Of a DNA stretch of 64,000 bases, positions 11,428 through 18,977 are shown piece after piece. Each line of letters begins with the position of its first letter. The stretch's first letter is position 1. The stretch covers positions 3,782,501-3,846,500 of the forward strand of contig NZ_CP125378.1 of assembly GCF_034008635.1 (NCBI RefSeq). The letters run 5' to 3'. The notes beneath the pieces are model-generated. The model had not been told where the DNA came from and did not search any database. It saw only the letters and a program-made list of their open reading frames with translations. Both the position numbers and the translations under genes were made by a program. Source of the stretch: Pseudomonas sp. P8_229. GTDB lineage: Bacteria > Pseudomonadota > Gammaproteobacteria > Pseudomonadales > Pseudomonadaceae.

Positions 11428-12003
11428 ATGAAGGTGGCTGTCTGGGCGACAGAGCGCGTGGTTCGCTGCACGCACGCATTGCTTGTCGGTCTGCTCTGTT
11501 TGCTGGCGGGCGCTGCCATCGCGCAGCCACAAACGCCAGCGGGCATGGCCGAGCAACGTGCCCAGGCAGTGACGCAGGTCGTGCTTGGCATCCTCAGCTA
11601 CGCGCGCTGGCCGGTTGAACCTGCGCAGTTGCGCCTGTGCATCGTCGGTCCCACTGAATACACCGACGATCTGGTCAAAGGCACCACACAAGCTACTGGT
11701 CGGCCGGTCGCCGTACGTCGGCTGCTGGCTGATAACCCGGCGATCGTCAGTGAATGCGATGCGGTGTACATCGGCAAACTCACTGTCGATGAACGCAGTC
11801 GGCTCTTCGCTTCATTGATCGGCCATCCGGTGCTGAGCATCAGCGAAGGGGGGGATCAGTGCACGGTCGGTAGCCTTTTCTGCCTGCGGGTCGGCGATGA
11901 GCAGGTTTCCTTCGAGGTCAATCTCGACTCCGTCGCCCGCAGCGGTGTACGCATCCACCCGAGCGTACTGCAGTTGTCGCGCCGCAAACCGGCGGTGCCA
12001 TGA
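11428..12003 (+). CDS. yfiR: YfiR-type periplasmic repressor of diguanylate cyclase YfiN (DUF4154)
   Basis: YfiR is the periplasmic protein that holds the inner-membrane diguanylate cyclase YfiN inactive until YfiB sequesters it. The 191-residue product has a signal peptide (hydrophobic residues 16-30, cleavage probably after AIA near 32). It has four mature cysteines at 71, 110, 145 and 152, exactly the positions of the two disulfides known in P. aeruginosa YfiR (71-110 and 145-152). The start at 11428 is chosen because it places these cysteines in register and gives a clean signal peptide. It overlaps yfiN by ATGA and is the first gene of yfiRNB. Loss of this protein in P. aeruginosa raises c-di-GMP and gives small-colony variants; the same role is inferred here. 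Confidence 0.93.
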   Translation: MKVAVWATERVVRCTHALLVGLLCLLAGAAIAQPQTPAGMAEQRAQAVTQVVLGILSYARWPVEPAQLRLCIVGPTEYTDDLVKGTTQATGRPVAVRRLLADNPAIVSECDAVYIGKLTVDERSRLFASLIGHPVLSISEGGDQCTVGSLFCLRVGDEQVSFEVNLDSVARSGVRIHPSVLQLSRRKPAVP

Positions 12004-13268
12004 AACTGTTCGGTTCCAGAAGCCGCCCGACGCTGGGATCGGTCATTGGCCGTGGACATTTGATTGTCGCGCTGGTGGCCGTGGCGATGGCCAGCGCGTC
12101 GCTGACCCTGCTGGGCGTTCTCGCGTTGCGGGTGTACGCCGACCACAACCTGCAGCTCATTGCGCGCTCGATCAGCTACACCGTGGAAGCGGCGGTAGTG
12201 TTCAACGACAAGGGCGCGGCGACTGAAGCACTGGCCTTGATCGCGTCCACCGAAGAAGTGGCGGACGCTCAGGTTCTCGACGCTCAGGGTCAGTTGCTGG
12301 CGCGTTGGCAGCGGCCCGAGAACGGTCTGTTCTCCGAGCTGGAAATGCAGATCACTCGTACCGTCCTGGAAAAACCGGTCAGCCTGCCGATCGTGCATCA
12401 GGATCGCGAAATCGGTCACATTCTGCTGGTCGGTCACGGCGGCAGCCTGATGCGCTTCTTGCTCAGCGGTCTGGCAGGGATCGTGCTCTGCACCGCCATC
12501 AGTGCCTGGGTCGCGCTGTATCTGGCGCGGCGACAGTTGCGCGGCATTACCGGCCCGCTTCGCAGCCTCGCGGCGGTGGCCCACGCTGCCCGCAGCGAGC
12601 GCGCGCTGGATCGACGCGTACCGCCGGCGCAGATCGCCGAGCTCGATAACCTGGGCAACGACTTCAATGCCCTGCTCGACGAACTAGAATCCTGGCAAAC
12701 CCACCTGCAAAGCGAAAACGAAACCCTCGCCCATCAGGCCAGCCACGACAGCCTCACCGGCTTGCCGAACCGTGCGTTTTTCGAGGGGCGGTTGATTCGG
12801 GCCCTGCGCAATGCCGGCAAGCTCAATGAGCGGGTGGCGGTGTTGTTTCTCGACAGCGACCGTTTCAAAGGCATCAATGACAACTTCGGTCACGCCGCTG
12901 GCGATGCCGTGCTGGTGGCGGTCGCCAATCGGGTCCGCGCGCAACTGCGTGAAGAGGATCTGGTGGCGCGCCTCGGCGGCGATGAGTTCGCCGTGCTGCT
13001 CGCGCCGCTGCACAAGATCGAGGACGCCGAGCGTATTGCCGACAAGATTCTCGCCAGCATGGACATGCCCATCGCGCTGCCGGGCGACACCAGTGTGGTG
13101 ACTTCGCTCAGTATCGGCATTGCGGTTTTCCCCGATCATGGCGCCACGCCAGGTGCCTTGCTCAATGCCGCCGACGCCGCGATGTATCAGGCCAAGCGCC
13201 TGTCGCGTGGCGCTCAATTCACTGCCGGGTCGGAGAACCCGGTTGTCAATCTTCAAACCAGGAGCTGA
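12000..13268 (+). CDS. yfiN: Membrane diguanylate cyclase YfiN/TpbB
   Basis: This 422-residue inner-membrane enzyme makes cyclic-di-GMP. The order is: N-terminal membrane helix (about residues 18-42), periplasmic PAS-like sensor, second helix (about 150-172), HAMP linker, then a GGDEF domain. The active-site motif GGDEF (326-330) is intact. The product-inhibition I-site RxxD (R317-E-E-D320) sits the expected five residues upstream, so feedback inhibition is likely retained. Downstream LSIGIAVFPDHG also fits an active cyclase. ATG 12000 overlaps the yfiR stop. Activity should be released when YfiB captures YfiR under envelope stress. Confidence 0.95.
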   Translation: MKLFGSRSRPTLGSVIGRGHLIVALVAVAMASASLTLLGVLALRVYADHNLQLIARSISYTVEAAVVFNDKGAATEALALIASTEEVADAQVLDAQGQLLARWQRPENGLFSELEMQITRTVLEKPVSLPIVHQDREIGHILLVGHGGSLMRFLLSGLAGIVLCTAISAWVALYLARRQLRGITGPLRSLAAVAHAARSERALDRRVPPAQIAELDNLGNDFNALLDELESWQTHLQSENETLAHQASHDSLTGLPNRAFFEGRLIRALRNAGKLNERVAVLFLDSDRFKGINDNFGHAAGDAVLVAVANRVRAQLREEDLVARLGGDEFAVLLAPLHKIEDAERIADKILASMDMPIALPGDTSVVTSLSIGIAVFPDHGATPGALLNAADAAMYQAKRLSRGAQFTAGSENPVVNLQTRS

Positions 13269-13273
13269 TTCCC

Positions 13274-13768
13274 GTGTTCACATTTCCCGCTCGATTGTTT
13301 TCCGCGTTGCTGATGATCGCCGTACTGGCGCTGACCGGTTGCCAGACTGCGCCGCCAGAAGGCCTGACTCCGGCGCAGATCGCCGTACTCAAACAACAGG
13401 GCTTCGAGCCGACCGACGAGGGCTGGGAGTTTGGCCTGTCCGGCAAAGTGCTGTTTGGCAGCGATATCGAAAGCCTGAACCGCGAGAGCACCGACATCGT
13501 CGAGCGAATCGGCAAGGCGCTGGTCGGTGTTGGCATCGAACGAGTACGCGTCGACGGTCACACCGATGCGTCGGGCAAGGAAACCTACAACCAGCAACTA
13601 TCACTGCGCCGTGCCAGGAGTGTGGCCAAGGTGCTGACCACCGTTGGCATGAAAGAAGAAAACATCCAGTTGCAGGGCCTGGGCAGCAGCGAACCAGTAG
13701 CGCCCAACAACACGCCAGGAGGACGCACCGAAAACCGCCGGGTGTCGATTGTGGTCAGCGCCGATTAA
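13274..13768 (+). CDS. yfiB: YfiB, OmpA-like outer-membrane lipoprotein
   Basis: YfiB is an outer-membrane lipoprotein that binds peptidoglycan and titrates YfiR, switching on YfiN. The 164-residue product has a lipobox LTGC with Cys23, followed by Gln, so outer-membrane sorting is expected. A C-terminal OmpA-type peptidoglycan-binding domain contains VDGHTDASGKETYN and LRRARSV. It starts at GTG 13274 with AGGAG nine bases upstream, five bases after yfiN. The gene converges on a LysR gene: the yfiB TAA (13766-13768) and the opposing stop (13765-13767) share bases, leaving no room for a classical terminator. Confidence 0.93.
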   Translation: MFTFPARLFSALLMIAVLALTGCQTAPPEGLTPAQIAVLKQQGFEPTDEGWEFGLSGKVLFGSDIESLNRESTDIVERIGKALVGVGIERVRVDGHTDASGKETYNQQLSLRRARSVAKVLTTVGMKEENIQLQGLGSSEPVAPNNTPGGRTENRRVSIVVSAD

Positions 13769-14712
13769 TCGGCAAACCGCATCTCCCGCGTCTGCCCCAT
13801 CAGCAGACCCTGATTGCGCTCGGTCACCCCACGGATGTAATCCCACAACAGGGTAATCCGCTTCAACTTGCGCAGATCCTCCCGGCAGTACATCCAGAAC
13901 TGCCGGGTGATGTCGATTTCCTCCGGCAGCACCGGCAGCAGGCGCGGATCCTGCGCGGCGAGGAAGCACGGCAGTATTGCCAATGAACGCCCCTGCTGCG
14001 CCGCAACGAACTGCGCGATCACGCTGGTGCTGCGCAGATGGGCGTTGGCGCCGGGCAGCACGTTCGCCAGGTACAGCAGCTCCGAGCTGAACGCCAGGTC
14101 ATCCACATAACTGATGAATTGATGCTTGCCCAAGTCTGCCGGACGGCGGATCGGTGGGTGTTTGTCGAGGTAGTCCTGGGTGGCGTAGAGCTGCAAACGG
14201 TAGTCGCAGAGTTTGCAGCACACATACGGCCCATGCTCCGGACGCTCCAGGGCAATGACGATATCGGCTTCACGCTTGGACAGGCTGATGAAATGCGGCA
14301 GCGGCAGGATGTCCACCGAGATCGCCGGGTAGGCGTCGACGAAATGGCTCAGCTGCGGGGTGATGAAAAAGCTGCCGAAGCCCTCGGTGCAACCCATGCG
14401 CACATGCCCGGAGAGGGCCACGCCCGATCCCGAGACCTGCTCGCAGGCCATATGCAGCGTGCTTTCAATCGACTCGGCATAACCCAGCAAACGCTGACCT
14501 TCGGTGGTCAGCACAAAACCGCTGGTGCGCGATTTTTCGAACAGCAGCGTACCCAATGCCGCTTCCAGCGAACTGATACGCCGCGACACCGTGGTGTAGT
14601 CGACGGCGAGCCGTTTGGCCGCGGTGCTGGCCTTGCGGGTGCGGGCGACTTCGAGGAAAAACTTGAGGTCGTCCCAGTTCAGCGACCCCAGGGAGGTGAT
14701 GTTTTTTTGCAT
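13765..14712 (-). CDS. LysR-family transcriptional regulator, divergent from mmsAB
   Basis: This 315-residue protein has an N-terminal winged helix-turn-helix (residues about 10-65, including STAAKRLAVDYTTVSRRISSLE) and a C-terminal periplasmic-binding-protein-like effector domain. The frame is open to 14781, but ATG 14712 (MQKNITSLGSLNWDD) gives the usual LysR N terminus. It is transcribed away from mmsA across a 149-bp gap, the classical arrangement for a LysR regulator of the neighbouring operon. In P. aeruginosa mmsAB is controlled by the AraC-type MmsR, so this strain may use a different regulator. The inducer is not known from sequence. Confidence 0.9.
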   Translation of the reverse strand: MQKNITSLGSLNWDDLKFFLEVARTRKASTAAKRLAVDYTTVSRRISSLEAALGTLLFEKSRTSGFVLTTEGQRLLGYAESIESTLHMACEQVSGSGVALSGHVRMGCTEGFGSFFITPQLSHFVDAYPAISVDILPLPHFISLSKREADIVIALERPEHGPYVCCKLCDYRLQLYATQDYLDKHPPIRRPADLGKHQFISYVDDLAFSSELLYLANVLPGANAHLRSTSVIAQFVAAQQGRSLAILPCFLAAQDPRLLPVLPEEIDITRQFWMYCREDLRKLKRITLLWDYIRGVTERNQGLLMGQTREMRFAD

Positions 14713-14727
14713 GATGGACGGGCTTAT

Positions 14728-14756
14728 ATGTGCGTTCTTATTAGAAGTTTGCACAT
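14728..14756. promoter_or_regulatory. Inverted repeat in the lysR-mmsA intergenic region, candidate LysR box
   Basis: The arms ATGTGC (14728-14733) and GCACAT (14751-14756) flank an AT-rich centre that itself contains TTCT...AGAA. The region contains T-N11-A type spacing and lies just upstream of the LysR start. It is a plausible binding site controlling both directions; no footprint can be inferred. Confidence 0.35.
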
Positions 14757-14861
14757 CTATACTCCAAAAACAGTCCGACAACCAATTCGTGACACACGCC
14801 TCATCTCAGGGCGAACCTTTCGCCTTGGCTCCTACGATAAAAACAAGTTTCGGAGACCAGC

Positions 14862-16388
14862 ATGAACGCATCGCTTACGCCCAACGAAACCACGGTCCAG
14901 AAGGTCAAGCTGCTGATCGACGGCGAGTGGGTCGAATCGCAGACCACCGAGTGGCACGACATCGTCAACCCGGCGACCCAGCAAGTGCTGGCCAAGGTGC
15001 CGTTCGCCACGGCCGCTGAAGTCGATGCCGCCATCAGTGCCGCACACCGCGCCTTTCAGACCTGGAAACTGACCCCGATCGGCGCGCGCATGCGCATCAT
15101 GCTCAAGCTGCAGGCGCTGATCCGCGAGCACTCCAAACGCATCGCCGTGGTGCTGAGCGCCGAGCAGGGCAAGACCATTGCCGACGCCGAGGGCGATATT
15201 TTTCGTGGCCTGGAAGTGGTCGAGCACGCCTGTTCGATCGGTACCCTGCAAATGGGCGAGTTCGCCGAAAACGTGGCGGGCGGCGTCGATACCTACACCC
15301 TGCGCCAGCCAATCGGCGTGTGCGCCGGCATCACCCCGTTCAACTTCCCGGCGATGATTCCGCTGTGGATGTTCCCGATGGCCATTGCCTGCGGCAACAC
15401 CTTCGTCTTGAAGCCTTCGGAACAGGATCCGCTGTCTACCATGCTGCTGGTGGAGCTGGCGATCGAGGCCGGCGTTCCGGCTGGCGTGCTCAACGTGGTG
15501 CACGGCGGTAAAGACGTGGTTGATGGCCTGTGCACCCACAAAGACATCAAAGCGGTGTCGTTCGTTGGTTCGACCGCCGTCGGTACCCACGTTTACGACC
15601 TGGCCGGCAAACACGGCAAACGCGTGCAATCGATGATGGGCGCGAAGAACCACGCCGTGGTGCTGCCGGACGCCAATCGTGAGCAAACGCTGAATGCCTT
15701 GGTCGGCGCCGGTTTCGGTGCGGCCGGTCAGCGCTGCATGGCCACTTCGGTGGTGGTGCTGGTCGGTGCGGCGAAACAATGGCTGCCGGACCTGAAAGCG
15801 CTGGCGCAGAAACTCAAGGTCAACGCCGGCAGCGAGGCGGGCACTGATGTTGGCCCGGTGATCTCGAAAAAAGCCAAGGCGCGGATTCTCGATCTGATCG
15901 AAAGCGGCATCAAGGAAGGCGCCAGGCTTGAACTCGATGGTCGCGATATCAAGGTGCCGGGCTACGAGCAAGGCAACTTCGTCGGCCCGACCCTGTTCTC
16001 GGGCGTGACCCCCTCCATGCAGATCTACACCCAGGAAATCTTCGGCCCGGTGCTGGTGGTGCTGGAAGTCGACACCCTTGATCAGGCGATTGCACTGGTC
16101 AACGCCAACCCGTTCGGCAACGGCACGGGCCTGTTCACCCAGAGCGGTGCGGCGGCGCGTAAATTCCAGAGTGAAATCGACGTTGGTCAGGTCGGTATCA
16201 ACATCCCGATTCCGGTGCCGGTGCCGTTCTTCAGCTTCACCGGTTCGCGCGGTTCGAAACTCGGCGACCTCGGTCCGTATGGCAAACAAGTGGTGCAGTT
16301 CTACACCCAGACCAAAACGGTCACGGCGCGCTGGTTCGATGACGACAGCGTCAACGACGGCGTGAACACCACCATCAACCTGCGCTGA
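14862..16388 (+). CDS. mmsA: CoA-acylating methylmalonate-semialdehyde dehydrogenase
   Basis: MmsA oxidises methylmalonate semialdehyde (and malonate semialdehyde) to propionyl-CoA or acetyl-CoA with NAD and CoA. It acts late in valine, thymine and inositol catabolism. The 508-residue sequence is a full aldehyde dehydrogenase. The catalytic cysteine is C292 in GQRCMATS. The substrate-pocket stretch [14 protein letters not shown] and the [20 protein letters not shown] region are typical of the CoA-acylating MMSDH subfamily rather than ordinary ALDHs. The ribosome site GGAGA precedes ATG 14862. It is followed after only nine bases by mmsB, so the two form an operon, probably under the divergent LysR. 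Confidence 0.96.
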   Translation: MNASLTPNETTVQKVKLLIDGEWVESQTTEWHDIVNPATQQVLAKVPFATAAEVDAAISAAHRAFQTWKLTPIGARMRIMLKLQALIREHSKRIAVVLSAEQGKTIADAEGDIFRGLEVVEHACSIGTLQMGEFAENVAGGVDTYTLRQPIGVCAGITPFNFPAMIPLWMFPMAIACGNTFVLKPSEQDPLSTMLLVELAIEAGVPAGVLNVVHGGKDVVDGLCTHKDIKAVSFVGSTAVGTHVYDLAGKHGKRVQSMMGAKNHAVVLPDANREQTLNALVGAGFGAAGQRCMATSVVVLVGAAKQWLPDLKALAQKLKVNAGSEAGTDVGPVISKKAKARILDLIESGIKEGARLELDGRDIKVPGYEQGNFVGPTLFSGVTPSMQIYTQEIFGPVLVVLEVDTLDQAIALVNANPFGNGTGLFTQSGAAARKFQSEIDVGQVGINIPIPVPVPFFSFTGSRGSKLGDLGPYGKQVVQFYTQTKTVTARWFDDDSVNDGVNTTINLR

Positions 16389-16397
16389 GGAATGGCC

Positions 16398-17285
16398 ATG
16401 AAAATCGCATTTATCGGTCTGGGCAACATGGGCGCGCCGATGGCGCGCAACCTGATCAAGGCCGGCCATTCGTTGAACCTGGTCGACCTGAACAAGACGG
16501 TGCTGGCTGAGCTGGAGCAACTGGGCGGGACCATTCGCGCTTCGGCCCGTGAAGCGGCTGAAGACGCCGAACTGGTGATCACCATGCTCCCGGCGGCGGT
16601 GCATGTGCGCAGCGTCTGGCTCGGTGAGGACGGTGTGTTGGCCGGCATCGGCAAAGGCGTGCCGGCGGTGGATTGCAGCACTATCGATCCGCAGACCGCC
16701 CGTGATGTTGCGGCCGCAGCGGCCAAGCAAGGCGTGGCGATGGCTGATGCGCCGGTCTCCGGCGGCACCGGTGGTGCGACGGCTGGCACGCTGACCTTCA
16801 TGGTCGGCGCGACGCCAGCGCTGTTCGCCACTCTGCAGCCAGTGCTGGCGCAGATGGGTCGCAACATCGTGCATTGCGGTGAAGTCGGCACCGGGCAGAT
16901 CGCCAAGATCTGCAACAACCTGCTGCTGGCGATCTCGATGGTCGGCGTCAGCGAAGCCATGGCGCTGGGCGATGCATTAGGGATCGACACTTCGGTGCTG
17001 GCCGGCATCATCAACAGCTCGACCGGGCGTTGCTGGAGTTCGGAAATGTACAACCCGTGGCCGGGCATCGTCGAAACGGCGCCAGCCTCGCGTGGCTATA
17101 CCGGCGGTTTCGGGGCCGAACTGATGCTCAAGGATCTGGGCCTGGCAACCGAAGCGGCACGTCAGGCGCACCAACCGGTGGTGCTCGGCGCGGTGGCGCA
17201 ACAGTTGTATCAGGCGATGAGCCAGCGCGGTGACGGCGGGAAAGACTTCTCGGCGATCATCAACAGCTATCGCAAGCCGCAGTAA
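16398..17285 (+). CDS. mmsB: 3-hydroxyisobutyrate dehydrogenase
   Basis: MmsB oxidises 3-hydroxyisobutyrate to methylmalonate semialdehyde with NAD, feeding MmsA in valine breakdown. The 295-residue protein starts with the Rossmann signature IGLGNMGAPMARN. It has the substrate-binding DAPVSGGTGGATAGTL block and the catalytic lysine K170 in GQIAKICNN, all intact. An ATG six bases upstream (16392) is also in frame, but the GAGG site is at proper distance only from ATG 16398. Length equals that of Pseudomonas homologues. Confidence 0.95.
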   Translation: MKIAFIGLGNMGAPMARNLIKAGHSLNLVDLNKTVLAELEQLGGTIRASAREAAEDAELVITMLPAAVHVRSVWLGEDGVLAGIGKGVPAVDCSTIDPQTARDVAAAAAKQGVAMADAPVSGGTGGATAGTLTFMVGATPALFATLQPVLAQMGRNIVHCGEVGTGQIAKICNNLLLAISMVGVSEAMALGDALGIDTSVLAGIINSSTGRCWSSEMYNPWPGIVETAPASRGYTGGFGAELMLKDLGLATEAARQAHQPVVLGAVAQQLYQAMSQRGDGGKDFSAIINSYRKPQ

Positions 17286-17303
17286 CTGCCGCAGGGTGCG
17301 ATT

Positions 17304-17444
17304 CTTTGTGGCGAGGGGATTTAGCGAAACGTCGCACCGCCCCGTTGGGGCGCGAAGCGGCCCTCTACGGAGGGTCAGTTGAACCGAGTGCTCAGGTCTT
17401 GCGACTGCTGCGCAGCTGATCGGGGATAAATCCCCTCGCCACAA
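17304..17444. repeat. Inverted pair of REP-like sequences
   Basis: TTTGTGGCGAGGGGATTTA (17304-17322 region) recurs as its reverse complement at 17426-17444, giving a long-spaced inverted repeat after mmsB. The same core (GAGGGGAT...ATCCCCTC) appears as a compact hairpin at 37375-37406, so it is a family dispersed in this genome. Confidence 0.75.
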
Positions 17445-17493
17445 AATTTCACAGGCGTCACAACCATGGCGTCAGTCAGAATGCAGTAGGTGT

Positions 17494-17532
17494 TGCCGGG
17501 AAATCACGTCGGGTGGTTTCCCGGCTTTTTTT
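17494..17532 (+). terminator. Rho-independent terminator after mmsAB
   Basis: A nine-base stem (GCCGGGAAA 17494-17502, TTTCCCGGC 17517-17525) is followed by seven T residues. It ends rightward transcription from mmsAB just before the stop of the convergent cupin gene. Confidence 0.88.
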
Positions 17533-17535
17533 GCA

Positions 17536-17880
17536 TCAGGCGAAGACGAAATATTTGCGCACGGTCTCGACCACTTCCCAGGTGCCTTTCATCCCCGGTT
17601 CAACCACGAAGATGTCGCCGGCGCGCAGGTGAATCGGCGCCATGCCGTCCGGGGTGATGATGCAGTAGCCTTCCTGGAAGTGGCAGTACTCCCACTTCAC
17701 GTAATCGACCCGCCACTTGCCCGGCGTGCAGATCCAGGTGCCCATGATCTTGCTGCCGTCTTCGCTGGTGTAGGCGTTGAGGTTGACGGTGTGCGGGTCG
17801 CCTTCGAGTTTTTCCCATTTGCAGGCATCGAGTACCGGCAGCGGGTGGGTGTCGCGCAGAACGGTGATAGGTGCAGTCAT
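17536..17880 (-). CDS. Small cupin-domain protein (Cupin_3/DUF861 type)
   Basis: This 114-residue protein is a single cupin barrel. The stretch KIMGTWICTPGKWRVDYVKWEYCHFQEGYC followed by AGDIFVVEPGMKGTWEVVE matches the (S)-ureidoglycine aminohydrolase-like/DUF861 cupins. The usual metal-binding histidines are only partly present: EYCHFQEG has one His. Catalysis is therefore uncertain and a binding or sensory role is possible. It has a GGAG site before ATG 17880. The gene faces mmsAB and shares a 520-bp gap with the lipid-amine cluster, but its strand separates it from both. Confidence 0.82.
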   Translation of the reverse strand: MTAPITVLRDTHPLPVLDACKWEKLEGDPHTVNLNAYTSEDGSKIMGTWICTPGKWRVDYVKWEYCHFQEGYCIITPDGMAPIHLRAGDIFVVEPGMKGTWEVVETVRKYFVFA

Positions 17881-18399
17881 GGCTGAGCTCCAGGCGGGTC
17901 TTGAAACGGAAGCTGCACCGTATAGCGCCGTGTACTTTGCCGGTTGTCTGTACTCGACATTCAGTTGCTCATAAACGCAGCGACCGATTGCACCAAATGG
18001 TTAACGTATCGCCAAGGAACATATTTAAAGATCAGTACTGATCTGAAAAAAAGGTTATGGCGTTATAACAAAATTACTTGCTTTAACTTGATGGTTTATA
18101 CGCCGAGATGGCCCGAGCTAAGTTGCTTTGGATAGTTGTGGTGGTACGACGGTCGCGCTTCACCATACGCAGCCTTTGTTAAGTAAATATGTCTTTCCGA
18201 CGGCTAGCCTGCACCAGTCGAGTGCAGTATTTCCGGGCTTTTGCACGCTCGTCTCAAATGATCGAAAACTTTAAATAGTTCGTTGACTCTCCCCTTAAGG
18301 GCAGAGTTTAGATTGCCGCCGCGTGAGAAGTTGCTGTGGGAAAAGTTACTTCTCGTATACGGAAGAAATGAATCAGTCGCGACATATAGGGAGATAGAA
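17881..18399. promoter_or_regulatory. AT-rich 520-bp leader upstream of the ketosynthase cluster
   Basis: This gene-free stretch is clearly poorer in GC than its surroundings, notably about 17990-18090 and 18180-18400. It contains the 16-bp palindrome at 18029-18044 (listed separately), a shorter palindrome CCCTTAAGGG (18292-18301) and a TTGACT at 18282 that could be a -35 element, but no convincing -10. A ten-codon ORF (18368-18397) ends at the ribosome site of the ACP gene. The leader is probably the promoter and control region of the downstream operon. Confidence 0.5.
18029..18044. promoter_or_regulatory. 16-bp perfect palindrome, candidate operator of the ketosynthase cluster
   Basis: AGATCAGTACTGATCT is perfectly self-complementary and sits about 355 bases before the first gene of the cluster, in AT-rich DNA. 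It is followed by an A-run rather than a T-run on the plus strand. A dimeric repressor or activator site is the simplest reading. No regulator gene accompanies the cluster. Confidence 0.4.
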
Positions 18400-18969
18400 A
18401 TGAACAATCCACTGGACTTGGAACAAGTCATTACCAGCACCCGTACCATCCTGGCGCAGCTGTTGGTAATGGGTGCTGAGGAAATCGATGAGCACAGCAG
18501 CATCGTCGAAGACCTGGGGGCGGATTCGCTGGATATCGTCGACCTCAGCTTTCAACTGGGGCGCCAATATGGTTGCACGCTGCCCAAGACCAGCGTTCTG
18601 GACCATGCGATCGCCGTTTGTGGCGACGCCAGCGAGTTTCTCGCCAACGGCCGGATTACCGAAAACGGCAAGACCCTGCTCGAGCAAAGCCTGAGCGCCT
18701 ATGCGCCCGACCAGCTCAAGGCCGGCATGCAACCGGCGCAGGTGTTCGCGGCCACCACGGTTCTCAACTGGGCGCAGCAGTGCCGCAATCTGTTCAATTA
18801 TCTGCCCGCGAGCTGCCCTGACTGCAACGCTCATCAAGCCGTGCTCAACGAGCGCCAGCAAGTGGTCTGCGGTGCGTGCAGCGCACGACTGACGCCGGCC
18901 GATGGCGACGAAGTTTCTCGTCAACTGGTCGAGCAGTTTGTCGCCACTCACGTCAAAGAGACGGTGTAG
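18400..18969 (+). CDS. Acyl carrier protein with C-terminal zinc-ribbon-like extension
   Basis: The N-terminal 80 residues of this 189-residue protein are an acyl carrier domain. The motif LGADSLD carries Ser43 as the phosphopantetheine attachment site, preceded by the acidic helix typical of ACPs. Unlike ordinary ACPs (about 80 aa), it continues for about 100 residues with a helical linker and two CxxC pairs (C139-PD-C142 and C157-GA-C160), a zinc-ribbon or rubredoxin-like knuckle. The frame is open from 18283, but ATG 18400 with GGGAGAT upstream begins at the ACP N terminus. It is the first gene of an eleven-gene operon and presumably carries the growing chain for the ketosynthases. The role of the zinc knuckle is not known; docking to a partner enzyme is one possibility. 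Confidence 0.85.
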   Translation: MNNPLDLEQVITSTRTILAQLLVMGAEEIDEHSSIVEDLGADSLDIVDLSFQLGRQYGCTLPKTSVLDHAIAVCGDASEFLANGRITENGKTLLEQSLSAYAPDQLKAGMQPAQVFAATTVLNWAQQCRNLFNYLPASCPDCNAHQAVLNERQQVVCGACSARLTPADGDEVSRQLVEQFVATHVKETV

Positions 18970-18977
18970 GAGCTCTC

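Noticed and set aside
14832..16874. 680-codon open frame on the minus strand
   Set aside because: It lies opposite mmsA/mmsB, which carry full family motifs, ribosome sites and operon spacing. Long antisense frames are expected in GC-rich DNA, and this one has low-complexity His/Arg/Gln composition.
18029..18044. LuxR-type quorum-sensing box
   Set aside because: It lacks the CT-N12-AG consensus of lux boxes, and no luxI/luxR gene is in the window.
18368..18397. Ten-codon ORF just before the ACP gene, possible leader peptide
   Set aside because: It has no ribosome site of its own, no run of regulatory codons and no attenuator hairpin. It is likely chance.
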